Source: Phytohabitans houttuyneae
GTDB lineage: Bacteria > Actinomycetota > Actinomycetes > Mycobacteriales > Micromonosporaceae
Direction: 5' to 3'
Assembly (NCBI RefSeq): GCF_011764425.1
Contig: NZ_BLPF01000001.1
Span: 1,975,001-2,039,000 of the forward strand
Length of the DNA stretch: 64,000 nucleotides
Shown: piece after piece, positions 53,912 through 63,940 of the stretch
Layout of the letters: each line of letters opens with the position of its first letter
Numbering within the stretch: position 1 is the stretch's first letter
Program-made: the position numbers and the translations under genes
Notes under the pieces: generated by a model
The model's input: only the letters and a program-made list of their open reading frames with translations
Told to the model about the DNA's origin: nothing
The model's database searches: none

Positions 53912-55219
53912 TCAGCGGTACGTCCAGACGCTCAGCCTGTCGTCCGGCACGCGGCACACGACGCTCTGCTCGCCCGCGACGCAGTCCCATACCCGATATG
54001 GCACCACACCGAGCGGCCGCGGCGCTGCCGTGTGCGGTCGCGCGATCGACAGCCAGCTCCGGTCGTCGCCGATCGTGCGACCCACCGAGACGAGCCCGTG
54101 CTCGGTGCGCGAGGTCAGGATCGTCTCCAGCCCGCCGAGGTCGAAGAGGGTACGGCCGGTGGCCGGGTCGACCGCCGCCAGGCCGGCCGGCTGCGCGTCC
54201 GCCACGAGCACACCGCCCACGTCGAACACCGCGTCCGCGTCGTCGGTGTGCCACACGAGCGCGCCGGTGGCCGGGTCGATGGCCTCCACGCCGAACGCGT
54301 TGGGCGTGCAGACCAGAGCGCCGCAGGGGCTGAGACGGCGCGCGTCGTCCTCGCTGAGCGCCCGGCGCCAGCGCAGCTCCAGCGTGCCGGTGTCGTACGC
54401 GGCGATTCCCCGGCTGCCCTCCGCGTCCTGGTAGCTCAGCAACAGCGAGTCGCCAACGGTCACCGAGAGGTTGGGGCTCACGCCGGGCGGCAGCACCGCC
54501 CGGGAGACCAGCACCCGGCCGGAACGGACGTCGCGGATCTCGACCTGGCCGCCACCGTCGCCGCTGGTCACGGTCACAGCCCGCCCACCGGGTACCGGCC
54601 GGATGGTGGTCGGCGCGGCAAGGGTGGACTTCCACAGGTCCCGTCCGGTGGACAGGTCCACCGCACGCACGGTCGGGCCGGACGGCTCGTCCGGGCGCAG
54701 CACGCCGCCGATCACGCCGGTGCGCCCGTCGTCGGCGACCGCGACGCGCGTGGGCAGCGTCCAGAGCACCCGGCCGGTGTCCGCGTCGACGGCGGTGGTC
54801 GGCGTGGTGATTCCTTCGCCGCCGACGAGGCCGGTGACCAGCACGAGCCCGTCGGCCCGCTGCACGTCGACGAACTGCTCGACGCTCGACTCGTACGGAG
54901 CGGTCCACAGTGGACGTCCACTGGGCAGCTCGTACGCGGACAGCAGCCAGCGGTGCTCGGTCGGTGGACCGGTGCGCTCGGCGCTGGCCACCGACACGTA
55001 CAGCCGGTCGCCGAGCACCACGAAGTCGGTGCGCCGGTCGAGCGCCATGCCGCCGGTGAGCGTGAGGCTTGGCGCCGGCGCGGGCCCGGAGCCGGTCACG
55101 GCGAGCAGCAACGCGATGACGAGGGCGAGCGTGACCGGGCGCCACTGCCCGGGCCGCCGCCCCCAGTCACGCAACCGCGCGGCCGGCGGCTCCCGATCCA
55201 GCCCGAGATCGATCACCAT
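53912..55219 (-). CDS. Membrane-anchored PQQ-like beta-propeller protein 3
   Basis: 435 residues. MVIDLGLD start, TM helix (VTLALVIALLLAVTGSG), PQQ-like repeats (AVDADTGRVLWTLP, VDLSTGRDLWKS, AIDPATGALVWHT) and the end CVAGEQSVVCR...LSVWTYR. First of the three-gene tandem family; the second follows after 40 bp. Function unknown; the shared N- and C-terminal signatures show duplication. Confidence 0.75.
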   Translation of the reverse strand: MVIDLGLDREPPAARLRDWGRRPGQWRPVTLALVIALLLAVTGSGPAPAPSLTLTGGMALDRRTDFVVLGDRLYVSVASAERTGPPTEHRWLLSAYELPSGRPLWTAPYESSVEQFVDVQRADGLVLVTGLVGGEGITTPTTAVDADTGRVLWTLPTRVAVADDGRTGVIGGVLRPDEPSGPTVRAVDLSTGRDLWKSTLAAPTTIRPVPGGRAVTVTSGDGGGQVEIRDVRSGRVLVSRAVLPPGVSPNLSVTVGDSLLLSYQDAEGSRGIAAYDTGTLELRWRRALSEDDARRLSPCGALVCTPNAFGVEAIDPATGALVWHTDDADAVFDVGGVLVADAQPAGLAAVDPATGRTLFDLGGLETILTSRTEHGLVSVGRTIGDDRSWLSIARPHTAAPRPLGVVPYRVWDCVAGEQSVVCRVPDDRLSVWTYR

Positions 55220-55264
55220 GCGGACAAGCCTGCCACGCGCCGCCGCCGGGGCACCGCCGCGGGC

Positions 55265-56602
55265 CTACGCGCGGCCGGCCTGCTGCGGCACGCGGGCGGC
55301 GTCGCGCTGCCAGGTCTGCACGTACGTGAACGCCGACATGCGCTCGACGTCGTCGAGCTTGAGCACGTCCGCGACAAGCTCGACCAGCTGGTTGCTGTCG
55401 CTGTATCCGCCGGCCGGCGCGTGGCTGTCGAGCGCGGCGTGCACCCGGCTGCGCAGCGACCGCTCCCGGCGAGCGGCCGGGGACGCGGGCGCCGCCTCCG
55501 GCTCGGCGTCGGCCTCGGGCGCCGGCGGCTGCTCCGGTACCGGCAGCCGCGCGGTGGTGCGCGAGCGGCGGCGCGGCGAGTCGCCATCGGCCGCGCGGGT
55601 GGTGGCACGGCTGGGACGCTGCAGCTCCTCCCACTCGCGCCGGACCGCCTCGATGACCCTGAACTCCTCGCTCGGCTCGGTCAGCGCGGCCGAGGGCACC
55701 ACGGCGGGCCGCATGGGCAGGACCTCGGTGACCTCCACCGGCTCCAGGTCCTCCGCGACGGGGGTGGGCTCCACCGGTGCGGGCTCCACCGGCCGCACGG
55801 CCTGCGGCTCCTCACCCGGCGCCAGGCCGGCAAGGCGCGCGGGCGCGAGGTCGGCGGCGATCAGGTCGGTCAGGCCGTCGTAGTCGGCGCGGCGGGCGAG
55901 CCGGGCGGCGATCTCGTCCAGGTCGTACACCGCGAGCGCGATGTCGGCGGTCTTCGGGTCGACGGCGGAACGGATCTTGCGGTGCAGCACCTTCGCGATC
56001 GCCCGCTGCCGCCGGTCACGGCGCGTCTCCGCGCGGGCGGCCGCGATCGACGTATAGAGCCCGAGCCCCGAGTCGGCCTTGGCGAGCGACTTCGCGCGCA
56101 GCGTGAGCAGCGGGTGGCGCACCCAGTGGGCGAACACCTCGTACGCCGGGGTGGTCGGCGGCAGGTCACCGGTCGCGCGCAGGCGGTCACGGCGCTGGTT
56201 TTCGGTGTGCGTGAGCCACACCAGGTAGCCGAGGGCCGACATGCCCGAGAAGAAGCCGCCGAGCAGGTGGTCGTCGTGGGCCAGCCAGTTGAACGCGACC
56301 GCGCCCACCGCGATCGCCGCCGACAGCAGGCGGGAGCCGATCGCCCGCTCGCCGAGGCGGCGCCGGACGTCGGCGTTGGCGAGCACGACGATGCCGCCCA
56401 GCTCCAGCGCGCCCACGGCCGGTATCGCCGCGGCGAGCGGGATGCCCAGCGCCTCGACGGCGCCGGAGACCTGGCCGGCCAGCGCGACCAGCAGCACGAC
56501 GACGTAGAAGCACTGCCGCATCACCGAGGCCCGCCGGACGGCCCGCTGCAGGGCAGCGTCCAGGGTCGCCCGGCCTCCGCCAACCGCCCGCTCGTACGCC
56601 AC
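55265..56602 (-). CDS. Multi-pass membrane protein with long cytoplasmic tail (Spd/DUF2637-like)
   Basis: 445 residues from GTG 56602. About four TM helices in the first 130 residues (QCFYVVVLLVALAGQVSG, IPLAAAIPAVGALELGGIVVLA, LLSAAIAVGAVAF, FFSGMSALGYLVWL). A basic stretch and a long charged tail with a C-terminal helical domain (SDSNQLVELVADVLKLDDVERM) follow. The membrane part resembles actinomycete Spd/DUF2637 proteins; this is a pattern-level call. Role unknown. Confidence 0.6.
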   Translation of the reverse strand: MAYERAVGGGRATLDAALQRAVRRASVMRQCFYVVVLLVALAGQVSGAVEALGIPLAAAIPAVGALELGGIVVLANADVRRRLGERAIGSRLLSAAIAVGAVAFNWLAHDDHLLGGFFSGMSALGYLVWLTHTENQRRDRLRATGDLPPTTPAYEVFAHWVRHPLLTLRAKSLAKADSGLGLYTSIAAARAETRRDRRQRAIAKVLHRKIRSAVDPKTADIALAVYDLDEIAARLARRADYDGLTDLIAADLAPARLAGLAPGEEPQAVRPVEPAPVEPTPVAEDLEPVEVTEVLPMRPAVVPSAALTEPSEEFRVIEAVRREWEELQRPSRATTRAADGDSPRRRSRTTARLPVPEQPPAPEADAEPEAAPASPAARRERSLRSRVHAALDSHAPAGGYSDSNQLVELVADVLKLDDVERMSAFTYVQTWQRDAARVPQQAGRA

Positions 56603-56659
56603 CGCGCCTCCCCTCGCTGTGACCGCGACCCGCGCTCGCGCGAGGGCCAGTGCGAGACG

Positions 56660-58605
56660 TTACTTGGCGGAGGACCCCCGACCAAGGACATTCGCGTCGA
56701 CGAACGAATGGGCCGGCTCGCCGGCTTCGATGCGGGTCAGCCAGCCGGTGACCTCGCGGGCCACGTCCTGGGCGGTCAGGCCGAGGTCGGCCAGGATCTG
56801 GGCGCGGCTGCCGTGCGCGTGCCAGCCCACCGGCACGCCGAGGTCGCGGACCGGCACGTCGACGTCGGCGTCGCGCAGCGCCTTGGCCACCGCGTCGCCC
56901 ACGCCGCCGGCGCGCACGCCGTCTTCGACAATCACCACGAGACGGTGGAGTCGAGCCAGCGCGACGATCTCCTCCGGCACCGGGCGCACCCAGCGGGGGT
57001 CGGCGACCGTCACGCCGTATCCCTGCTCGCCCACCCGCTGCGCCACCTCGAGGCCCAGCTGCCCGAACGCGCCGACCGCGACGAGCAGCACGTCGCGGGA
57101 GGACGTCTCGGCCAGCACGTCCACGCCGCCCACCCGGCGGACCGCGGGCAGGTCGGGCGCGACCGAGCCGGTCGGGAAGCGGAGCACGGTCGGACCGTCG
57201 TCGACGGCCAGCGCCTCGCGCAGCTCCTCGCGCAGCGTCGCCGCGTCGCGGGGGCCGCGATCCGCAGACCGGGCACCACACCGAGGACCGACATGTCCCA
57301 AATGCCGTAGTGGCTCGGGCCGTCCGGCCCGGTGATCCCGGCCCGGTCCAGCACGAACGTCACCGGCAGCTTGTGCATCGCCACGTCGAGCAGCACCTGG
57401 TCGAACGCGCGGTTGAGGAACGTCGCGTACACCGCGACGACCGGGTGCAGCCCGCCGAGCGCCAGGCCGGCGGCCGAGGTGGCCGCGTGCTGCTCGGCGA
57501 TGCCCACGTCGTAGACGCGCTCCGGGTACTTGCGGGCGAGCGCGGCGATGCCGGTCGGCTCGGCCATCGCCGCCGTGATGCCGACCACGTCCGGCCGGTC
57601 GTCGGCGATGGCGACGAGCTCCTCGGCGAACACGTTGGTCCACTTCACCGAGGGCGCGGCGAGCAGCTTGCCGGTCTCCACGTCGAAGGCGCTGCTCGGC
57701 CCGTGCAGGCAGTCGGCCTCGTCGTCCTCGGCCGGGCGGTAGCCGTATCCCTTGCGGGTCACCGCGTGCACGATCACCGGGCCGCCGAAGCCCTTGGCCC
57801 GGCGCAGCGCGGACTCGACCGCCGCGACGTCGTGACCGTCGATCGGGCCGACGTACTTGATCCCGAGGTCCTCGAACATCGCCTGCGGCGCCACAGCGTC
57901 CTTGATGCCCGTTTTGACCGCATGGAGTACCTCGTACACCGGGCGCCCCACGATCGGCGTCGCGCCGAGCGTGTCCTTGACCGCGTCGAGCACCCGCTCG
58001 TATCCCGGGTTGAGCCGCAGGCTGGAGAGGTGCTCGGCGAGCCCGCCGATCGTCGGCGCGTACGAGCGGCCGTTGTCGTTGACCACGATCACCAGCGGGT
58101 TTTTCGCCGCGGCGATGTTGTTGAGCGCCTCCCAGCACATGCCACCCGTGAGCGCGCCGTCACCGACCACGGCGACCACCTGCCGCGCCTCACCCCGCAG
58201 GGCGTACGCCTTGGCGAGCCCGTCCGCATACGACAGGGCGGTGGAGGCGTGCGAGTTTTCGATGACGTCGTGCTCGCTCTCCTGCTGGCTCGGGTAGCCG
58301 GACAGGCCACCCCGCTGCCGGAGCTGGTCGAAGCCGGCCTGGCGGCCGGTGAGCATCTTGTGCACGTACGCCTGGTGGCCGGTGTCGAAGAGGAACCGGT
58401 CCAGCGGCGAGTCGAAGACCCGGTGCATCGCAAGCGTGAGCTCGACCACGCCGAGGTTGGGGCCGAGGTGCCCGCCGGTCCGCGACACCTTCGCCACCAG
58501 GAAGTCGCGGATCTCGGCGGCGAGGATCGCCAGCTCCTCCGCTGTCATGCGCTTGACGTCCTGCGGACCAGAGATGCTGCTCAACAGACCCGGTTCAGAG
58601 CTCAT
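56660..58605 (-). CDS. dxs: 1-deoxy-D-xylulose-5-phosphate synthase (one-base gap)
   Basis: Makes DXP from pyruvate and glyceraldehyde 3-phosphate, first step of the MEP isoprenoid pathway. Visible: [32 protein letters not shown], the thiamine-diphosphate motif [18 protein letters not shown]...NDNGRS, and the transketolase-like [18 protein letters not shown]. The first frame runs to GLRIAAP and the second from [14 protein letters not shown] to the end. One base restored in the G run 57250-57254 rebuilds GLRIAAPRDAATL and a 648-residue enzyme. ATG 58605 is chosen for the family start and the TAGACT hexamer 8 nt upstream. Confidence 0.92.
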
Positions 58606-58613
58606 GCCGGCCG

Positions 58614-58619
58614 AGTCTA
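58614..58619 (-). promoter_or_regulatory. -10 hexamer TAGACT of a probable leaderless dxs promoter
   Basis: TAGACT ends 8 nt before ATG 58605, without a Shine-Dalgarno. It allows dxs to be transcribed independently of the ABC genes upstream. Confidence 0.4.
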
Positions 58620-58629
58620 TCGGCAACCC

Positions 58630-59766
<1,137 letters not shown>

Positions 59767-59792
59767 CTCTACCTTTCTTGCTCGCTCGCTCA

Positions 59793-59815
59793 GCGTCGGC
59801 CCCGAGGGCCGACGC
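59793..59815. promoter_or_regulatory. Inverted repeat between permease and ATPase genes
   Basis: GCGTCGGCC-CCGAG-GGCCGACGC, perfect 9-bp arms, in the 71-bp gap inside the ABC operon. It could cause partial termination or RNA processing and set a lower ATPase level. Confidence 0.45.
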
Positions 59816-59837
59816 CTCCTCCGCTCGCTCGCGTGCT

Positions 59838-60653
59838 CTACCCTTTCAGCGCGCCGGCCATCAGGCCGCGCATGAAGAACCGGCCCAGCAGGATGTACAC
59901 GAGCAGCGTCGGCACGCTGGCCAGCAGCGCGCTCGCCATCGCCTGGTTGAACGGCACCGTCTGCCCGCCCGCGATGTTGTTGAGCGCCACGGTGATCGGC
60001 CAGAACTCGCGGCTGGTCAGCAGGACGCCGAAGAGGAAGTCGTTCCACGCCGAGGTGAACTGCCAGATCAGCGCCACCGCGAAGGCCGGCGGCGCGATCG
60101 GCAGCGCCACGAAGAAGAACGTGCGCAGCATCCCGGCACCGTCCACCTTGGCCGCCTCGATGACCTCGTCGGAGAGGCCTGTGAAGTAGCTGCGGAAGAT
60201 GAGCGTGGTGATCGGCAGGCCGTAGATGACGTGCACGATGATGAGCCCGTCCAGGCCGCCGACAAGGTTGGCGCTCTGCATCGTGCGGTACATCGGGATC
60301 AGGATCGCCTGGTACGGGATGAACATGCCGAACAGGATCAGCGGAAAAACGAAGTCGGCGCCGGGAAAGCGCCACTTGGAGAGCACGAAACCGTTGGCCG
60401 CGCCGAGCATCGCCGAGATGAGGCTCGCCGGTACCGCCAGCAGCAGGCTGTTGACAAAGCCCTCCCGCAGGTCCGGCCACACGATCCGGAAGTTTTCCAT
60501 CGAGAACGAGGCGGGCAGCTCCCACATCCGCACCACGCTGACCGAGGCGGGATCTTTGAGGGCGGTGACCAGCAGCGCGTACACCGGCATGAGGAAGAAG
60601 CAGGCGAGCAGAAACAGGGCCAGGTAGCGGGTGGTCTTCGCGAGTGTCCTCAC
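59838..60653 (-). CDS. Carbohydrate ABC transporter permease (MalG-type)
   Basis: 271 residues, six TM helices. GTG 60653 overlaps the upstream permease stop. EAA-loop region: EAAKVDGAGMLRTFFFVALPIAPPA. N-terminal TM YLALFLLACFFLMPVYALL. Pairs with the MalF-type permease to form the channel. Confidence 0.9.
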   Translation of the reverse strand: MRTLAKTTRYLALFLLACFFLMPVYALLVTALKDPASVSVVRMWELPASFSMENFRIVWPDLREGFVNSLLLAVPASLISAMLGAANGFVLSKWRFPGADFVFPLILFGMFIPYQAILIPMYRTMQSANLVGGLDGLIIVHVIYGLPITTLIFRSYFTGLSDEVIEAAKVDGAGMLRTFFFVALPIAPPAFAVALIWQFTSAWNDFLFGVLLTSREFWPITVALNNIAGGQTVPFNQAMASALLASVPTLLVYILLGRFFMRGLMAGALKG

Positions 60654-61564
60654 TTGCGGCGCTCCGTCCTGACAGACCACCAGATGTACGGCACGATGAC
60701 CGCCGCGATGCCGAAGAGCAGCAGCGTGGCGATGGTCGCGCCGCGGGCGAAGAAGCCCGGCTGGAAGGTGGTGAACCACATGTACAGCGCGGGGGTGTCG
60801 ATCCGCAGGTTGCCCTGGTCGATCGCGTAGAAGAGGTCGAACGTCTTCATCGAGATGTGCGCGAGGATCACCACCGCGCTCATCAGCACGGGCAGCAGCA
60901 TCGGCCGCACCACGTGCCAGAAGACCTTCCGCTCGGGCGCGCCGTCGACCCTTGCCGCCTCTTTCAGCTCCTCGGGCACCGCGCGCAGGCCGGCGAGGAA
61001 AAGCGCCATCACGTACCCGGAAAGGGCCCAGCCGGCGGGGAGCGCGATGGCCGCGATCGCCCAGGACGACGGTGTCTTGTGCCAGTCGCTGAAAAGGAAA
61101 CCAAGGCCGATGTTGTCGAAGAGCTTGTTGAGGCCGGCGGTCGAGGGGCCCGAGCCGTTGTTGAGCAGCCACCGCCAGATGATGGCCGTGGCGATGAACG
61201 AGATGGCCATCGGAAACAGGAAGACGCTGCGGAAGAACGCCTCGAACCGCACGCCCTTTTCCAGCAGCATGGCCATGAGGAAACCGAGCAGCAGCGAGCC
61301 GCCGATGAACACCACCGTGAAGACGGCCAGGTTGCGCACGTCGATCTGAAAGCGCTCGTTGTCGAACAGCTCGGTGTAGTTGCGCGTGCCCACCCAGTCG
61401 TACACCGGCGTCTGGCCGCGCCAGCTCGTGAACGAGACCCGGATGTTCCAGCCCAGGAAGCCGTACACGAAGATGCCGAGCAGGATCAGCGAGGGTGAGA
61501 CGAGCAGCAGCCCCGGGCCCCAGGCCCGGAGCCGCCGCCTCGCCCTGCTACTTGTTCGCGGCAT
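60650..61564 (-). CDS. Carbohydrate ABC transporter permease (MalF-type)
   Basis: 304 residues, six TM helices. ATG 61564 lies inside the end of the binding-protein gene (17-bp overlap), chosen because the upstream in-frame residues are not family-like. EAA loop: EAARVDGAPERKVFWHVVRPML. Typical N-terminal LLLVSPSLILLGIFVYGFLGW. Confidence 0.9.
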   Translation of the reverse strand: MPRTSSRARRRLRAWGPGLLLVSPSLILLGIFVYGFLGWNIRVSFTSWRGQTPVYDWVGTRNYTELFDNERFQIDVRNLAVFTVVFIGGSLLLGFLMAMLLEKGVRFEAFFRSVFLFPMAISFIATAIIWRWLLNNGSGPSTAGLNKLFDNIGLGFLFSDWHKTPSSWAIAAIALPAGWALSGYVMALFLAGLRAVPEELKEAARVDGAPERKVFWHVVRPMLLPVLMSAVVILAHISMKTFDLFYAIDQGNLRIDTPALYMWFTTFQPGFFARGATIATLLLFGIAAVIVPYIWWSVRTERRK

Positions 61565-62834
61565 ATGCCTTTGCCACCGCGTCGGCGAACTTCGCCACGT
61601 CGCTGTCCTGCACGAAGATCTGCAGCGCCGTGTCGATCTCACCCTTGAACGCGTTGTTCGCCACCACACCGTGCGCCAGCGAGCCCACGATCTTCGTCGC
61701 CGGGTTCTGCCACTCGGCGAGGGCCGTCGCCAGGTAGTCGGTGTACTTGCTCTTGTCGGCGTCGACGCGCGCCGGCACCGAACCCTTCTGCGGGTTGAAC
61801 GCGTCCTGCCCCTCGATCGAGCCGCACTCCACGAGCCACTTCTCCGCCGCGCCCTTGTGCGGCGCGCCGACCGGCAGCGTGAACGAGTCGGAGAGGAAGT
61901 TGTAGACGCCCTCGCTGCCCGGCGAGGCCACCACGTCGTACCCGGTCTTGAACTTCAGCGCCTTGGCGCCCTTGAGGTAGCCGTCGGCCCAGTCGCCCAT
62001 CACGTTGTAGGCGGCGGTGCCGTCCACGACCTTGTCGAGCGCCGGCTGCCAGTCGGCCGCCGCCGACTTGAGGTCCGAGAAACCCAGGATCTTCGTGTAC
62101 TTGGTGAGCGTCGCGGTCACCTCGGCCGACTTCCAGTCGGTCGACCCGTTCCACAGCCCGGTGTACTTGTCGGTGCCGAGCTCGCCCAGCAGCACGTTTT
62201 CCAGCAGGTGTTCCTGCGTCCAGCCGGGCCCGATGGAGAGCGCGGTGATGTTCTTGGACTTGAGCGTGGCCGCCTGGGTGAGAAACTCGTCCCACGTCTT
62301 CGGCGGCGCGCTGATGCCCGCCTTCTGCAGCGTTGCCGGGTTGAACCACAGCAGGTTCGAGCGGTGGATGTTCACCGGCACCGAGTAGATCTTGCCGTCG
62401 ACCGTGATGGCGTCGACGAGCCCTTTGGGAAACTTCTCCTTCCAGCCCTCCTGGTCGTACAGGTACGTGATGTCCTCCACGTACCCGGCCTGGATGTCGC
62501 TGGCCAGCTCGAGTCCAGCGTGGACCTGGTACGAGTCCGGCGGGTTCTTCGCCTGGAGGCGGGTGGCGAGCACGGTCTTGGCGTTGGTACCCGCACCACC
62601 GGCCACGGCCGCGTTGTTGAACTTGATGCCCGAGTTCTTCTTCGCGAAGTCGGCGATCATCGCTTCCAGGCCCTCTTTCTCGCCCGGCCCCGCCCACCAC
62701 GAGAAGACCTCGACCTCGGTGTCGCTGCTGCCGCTCGAGCCGCCATCGTCGTTGGCACTGCTGGAGCAGGCGGGCAGCGCGATCAACGCTGCGGCTAAGC
62801 CCAGGGCGACAGCGCCCCGTCGGCTGTATCGCAT
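61548..62834 (-). CDS. Carbohydrate-binding lipoprotein (family 1 extracellular solute-binding protein)
   Basis: 428 residues. Lipobox ALPAC with Cys23, then VEVFSWWAGPGEKEGLEAM, VNIHRSNLLWFNPATLQKAG and PKTWDEFLTQA, the MalE-like family 1 pattern. First gene of the importer operon, start ATG 62834 with GGGAGGG upstream. Preceded by a TTGACA promoter box overlapping a palindrome (62883-62896). Ligand likely a sugar or oligosaccharide. Confidence 0.92.
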   Translation of the reverse strand: MRYSRRGAVALGLAAALIALPACSSSANDDGGSSGSSDTEVEVFSWWAGPGEKEGLEAMIADFAKKNSGIKFNNAAVAGGAGTNAKTVLATRLQAKNPPDSYQVHAGLELASDIQAGYVEDITYLYDQEGWKEKFPKGLVDAITVDGKIYSVPVNIHRSNLLWFNPATLQKAGISAPPKTWDEFLTQAATLKSKNITALSIGPGWTQEHLLENVLLGELGTDKYTGLWNGSTDWKSAEVTATLTKYTKILGFSDLKSAAADWQPALDKVVDGTAAYNVMGDWADGYLKGAKALKFKTGYDVVASPGSEGVYNFLSDSFTLPVGAPHKGAAEKWLVECGSIEGQDAFNPQKGSVPARVDADKSKYTDYLATALAEWQNPATKIVGSLAHGVVANNAFKGEIDTALQIFVQDSDVAKFADAVAKAYAANK

Positions 62835-62882
62835 ACCACCCTCCCAAAGGTCGCGTTTGCCGTCGAACGATCGCCCTCTGAA

Positions 62883-62896
62883 GACAAGGTTGTCAA
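62883..62896 (-). promoter_or_regulatory. -35 box TTGACA overlapping palindrome GACAACCTTGTC
   Basis: TTGACA (62896-62891, minus strand) overlaps the perfect 12-bp palindrome 62883-62894, 57 bp upstream of the binding-protein start. The -10 is weak. This is the layout of a LacI-type repressible sugar operon; the regulator is not in the window. Confidence 0.5.
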
Positions 62897-63232
62897 CGCC
62901 CGGACGCGATACCGTGATCGAGCCGCAACGATGCCGCCCGAACGGGCGGAGAGCGCTCTTCCGCTTGCCCAGAACGCCCTTTCAACCTGCCCATCCGGAC
63001 ACCCGCCGCCCGCGCGCGCCCTCCGCCGCCGCAGGGCCCCAACACTCCAAGATGGACGTCCGCGCTGCAGCGCCCGTCGCGACCGCGGCGTCCCGTCACC
63101 GCCGCGCTCCACCCGCCCGCCGTCCAGAAGGCTTCGCCGGGCGGGCCGCAGGGCAGCCCCACGCGTCACTGCCCGCAGAGGTCCGGCCGAGACCCTCCAT
63201 CACGGAGAGCCCGCCGCGCCGAACCGCTTCCC

Positions 63233-63385
63233 CTACGCGAGGTGAATCCAGATCAAGCCAGGGCGGCATGAGTCCGGTAGGCGGTCTTGGACGCCGAGGT
63301 CGGTCAGGGCGTGCCGCCGGGCCCGTCCACGGCGGTAGACCAGGGCGTTGCCGGTGATCACGCGTTCGATGGTGGTGATGCCCAC
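63233..63385 (-). pseudogene. 50-codon ORF, possible gene remnant
   Basis: A GTG-started frame (VGITTIERVITGNALVYRRG..., ending at TAG) with coding-like codon choice but no Shine-Dalgarno, no homologous neighbour and no recognisable family. May be the tail of a deleted gene. Confidence 0.25.
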
Positions 63386-63699
63386 GGCGGCGAAGTTGGG
63401 ACGTCAGCCGTGCCGCGCCACGCTTGAGCTGCGTGCGTAGCGCCACCCGGGCTTGCGTTCGGAACCGCGGACCGGCGGTCCGGACCGCAGCGGTCGCTAC
63501 CGGTCGCAGTCACGTATCCCTTGGACGTTCAGCGAGCGGCCATTGACATTTGTACGAGCCGTTCCGTGATTGGAATTCAGCGCATTGGCGCGCCAATTCC
63601 GCGACCCTCGACAATGGAATACCGAGAAGGTTACTGTCGTGACCAGGACACTTTCCCCCATACGAGTTACGAAACGGACAGATGCCCCGAGCCGCCGAG

Positions 63700-63705
63700 T
63701 ACGCT
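63700..63705 (+). promoter_or_regulatory. -10 hexamer TACGCT of a probable leaderless promoter
   Basis: TACGCT ends 7 nt before ATG 63713. Confidence 0.4.
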
Positions 63706-63712
63706 CTGTGAC

Positions 63713-63940
63713 ATGTCCGCCGCTCCCCCGGCACATCGCGCGCGCCGCCCGGATGGTTCCGCCGCCGGTCAGACGATCGCGATGCTCGTCATTCTGCTGC
63801 TGTCACTGCCCTTGCTGCCGTTAGTGCTCATCGTCGTCGCGGTCGTGCGCGTCCGCGATCGGCTCACCACCACTCGGGCGGCGCGCCAGTCGGCGACCCT
63901 CACGCAGCCCGCCACCGCTATTCAGCGACCCGTCGTTTAA
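63713..63940 (+). CDS. Small single-TM membrane protein
   Basis: 75 residues: a short basic N-terminus, one strong TM helix (IAMLVILLLSLPLLPLVLIVVAVV) and a Thr/Ala/Arg-rich tail. The leaderless promoter hexamer just upstream supports the ATG at 63713. Function unknown; it stands alone near the right edge. Confidence 0.5.
   Translation: MSAAPPAHRARRPDGSAAGQTIAMLVILLLSLPLLPLVLIVVAVVRVRDRLTTTRAARQSATLTQPATAIQRPVV

Larger units (their letters stand above)
62835..63712. other. Sparse intergenic region
   Basis: About 880 bp between the importer operon and the small gene at 63713. It holds the importer promoter region (62860-62900) and a 50-codon ORF remnant on the minus strand (63233-63385). A visibly less GC-rich stretch lies at about 63540-63710. 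I see no complete gene, RNA gene or insertion sequence. ORFs called on both strands at 62930-63250 look like random open GC-rich sequence. Confidence 0.5.

Noticed and set aside
63497-63736. Cys-containing minus-strand ORFs at the right end
   Set aside because: They overlap the start and promoter of the 63713 gene, lack a ribosome site and show no family pattern.
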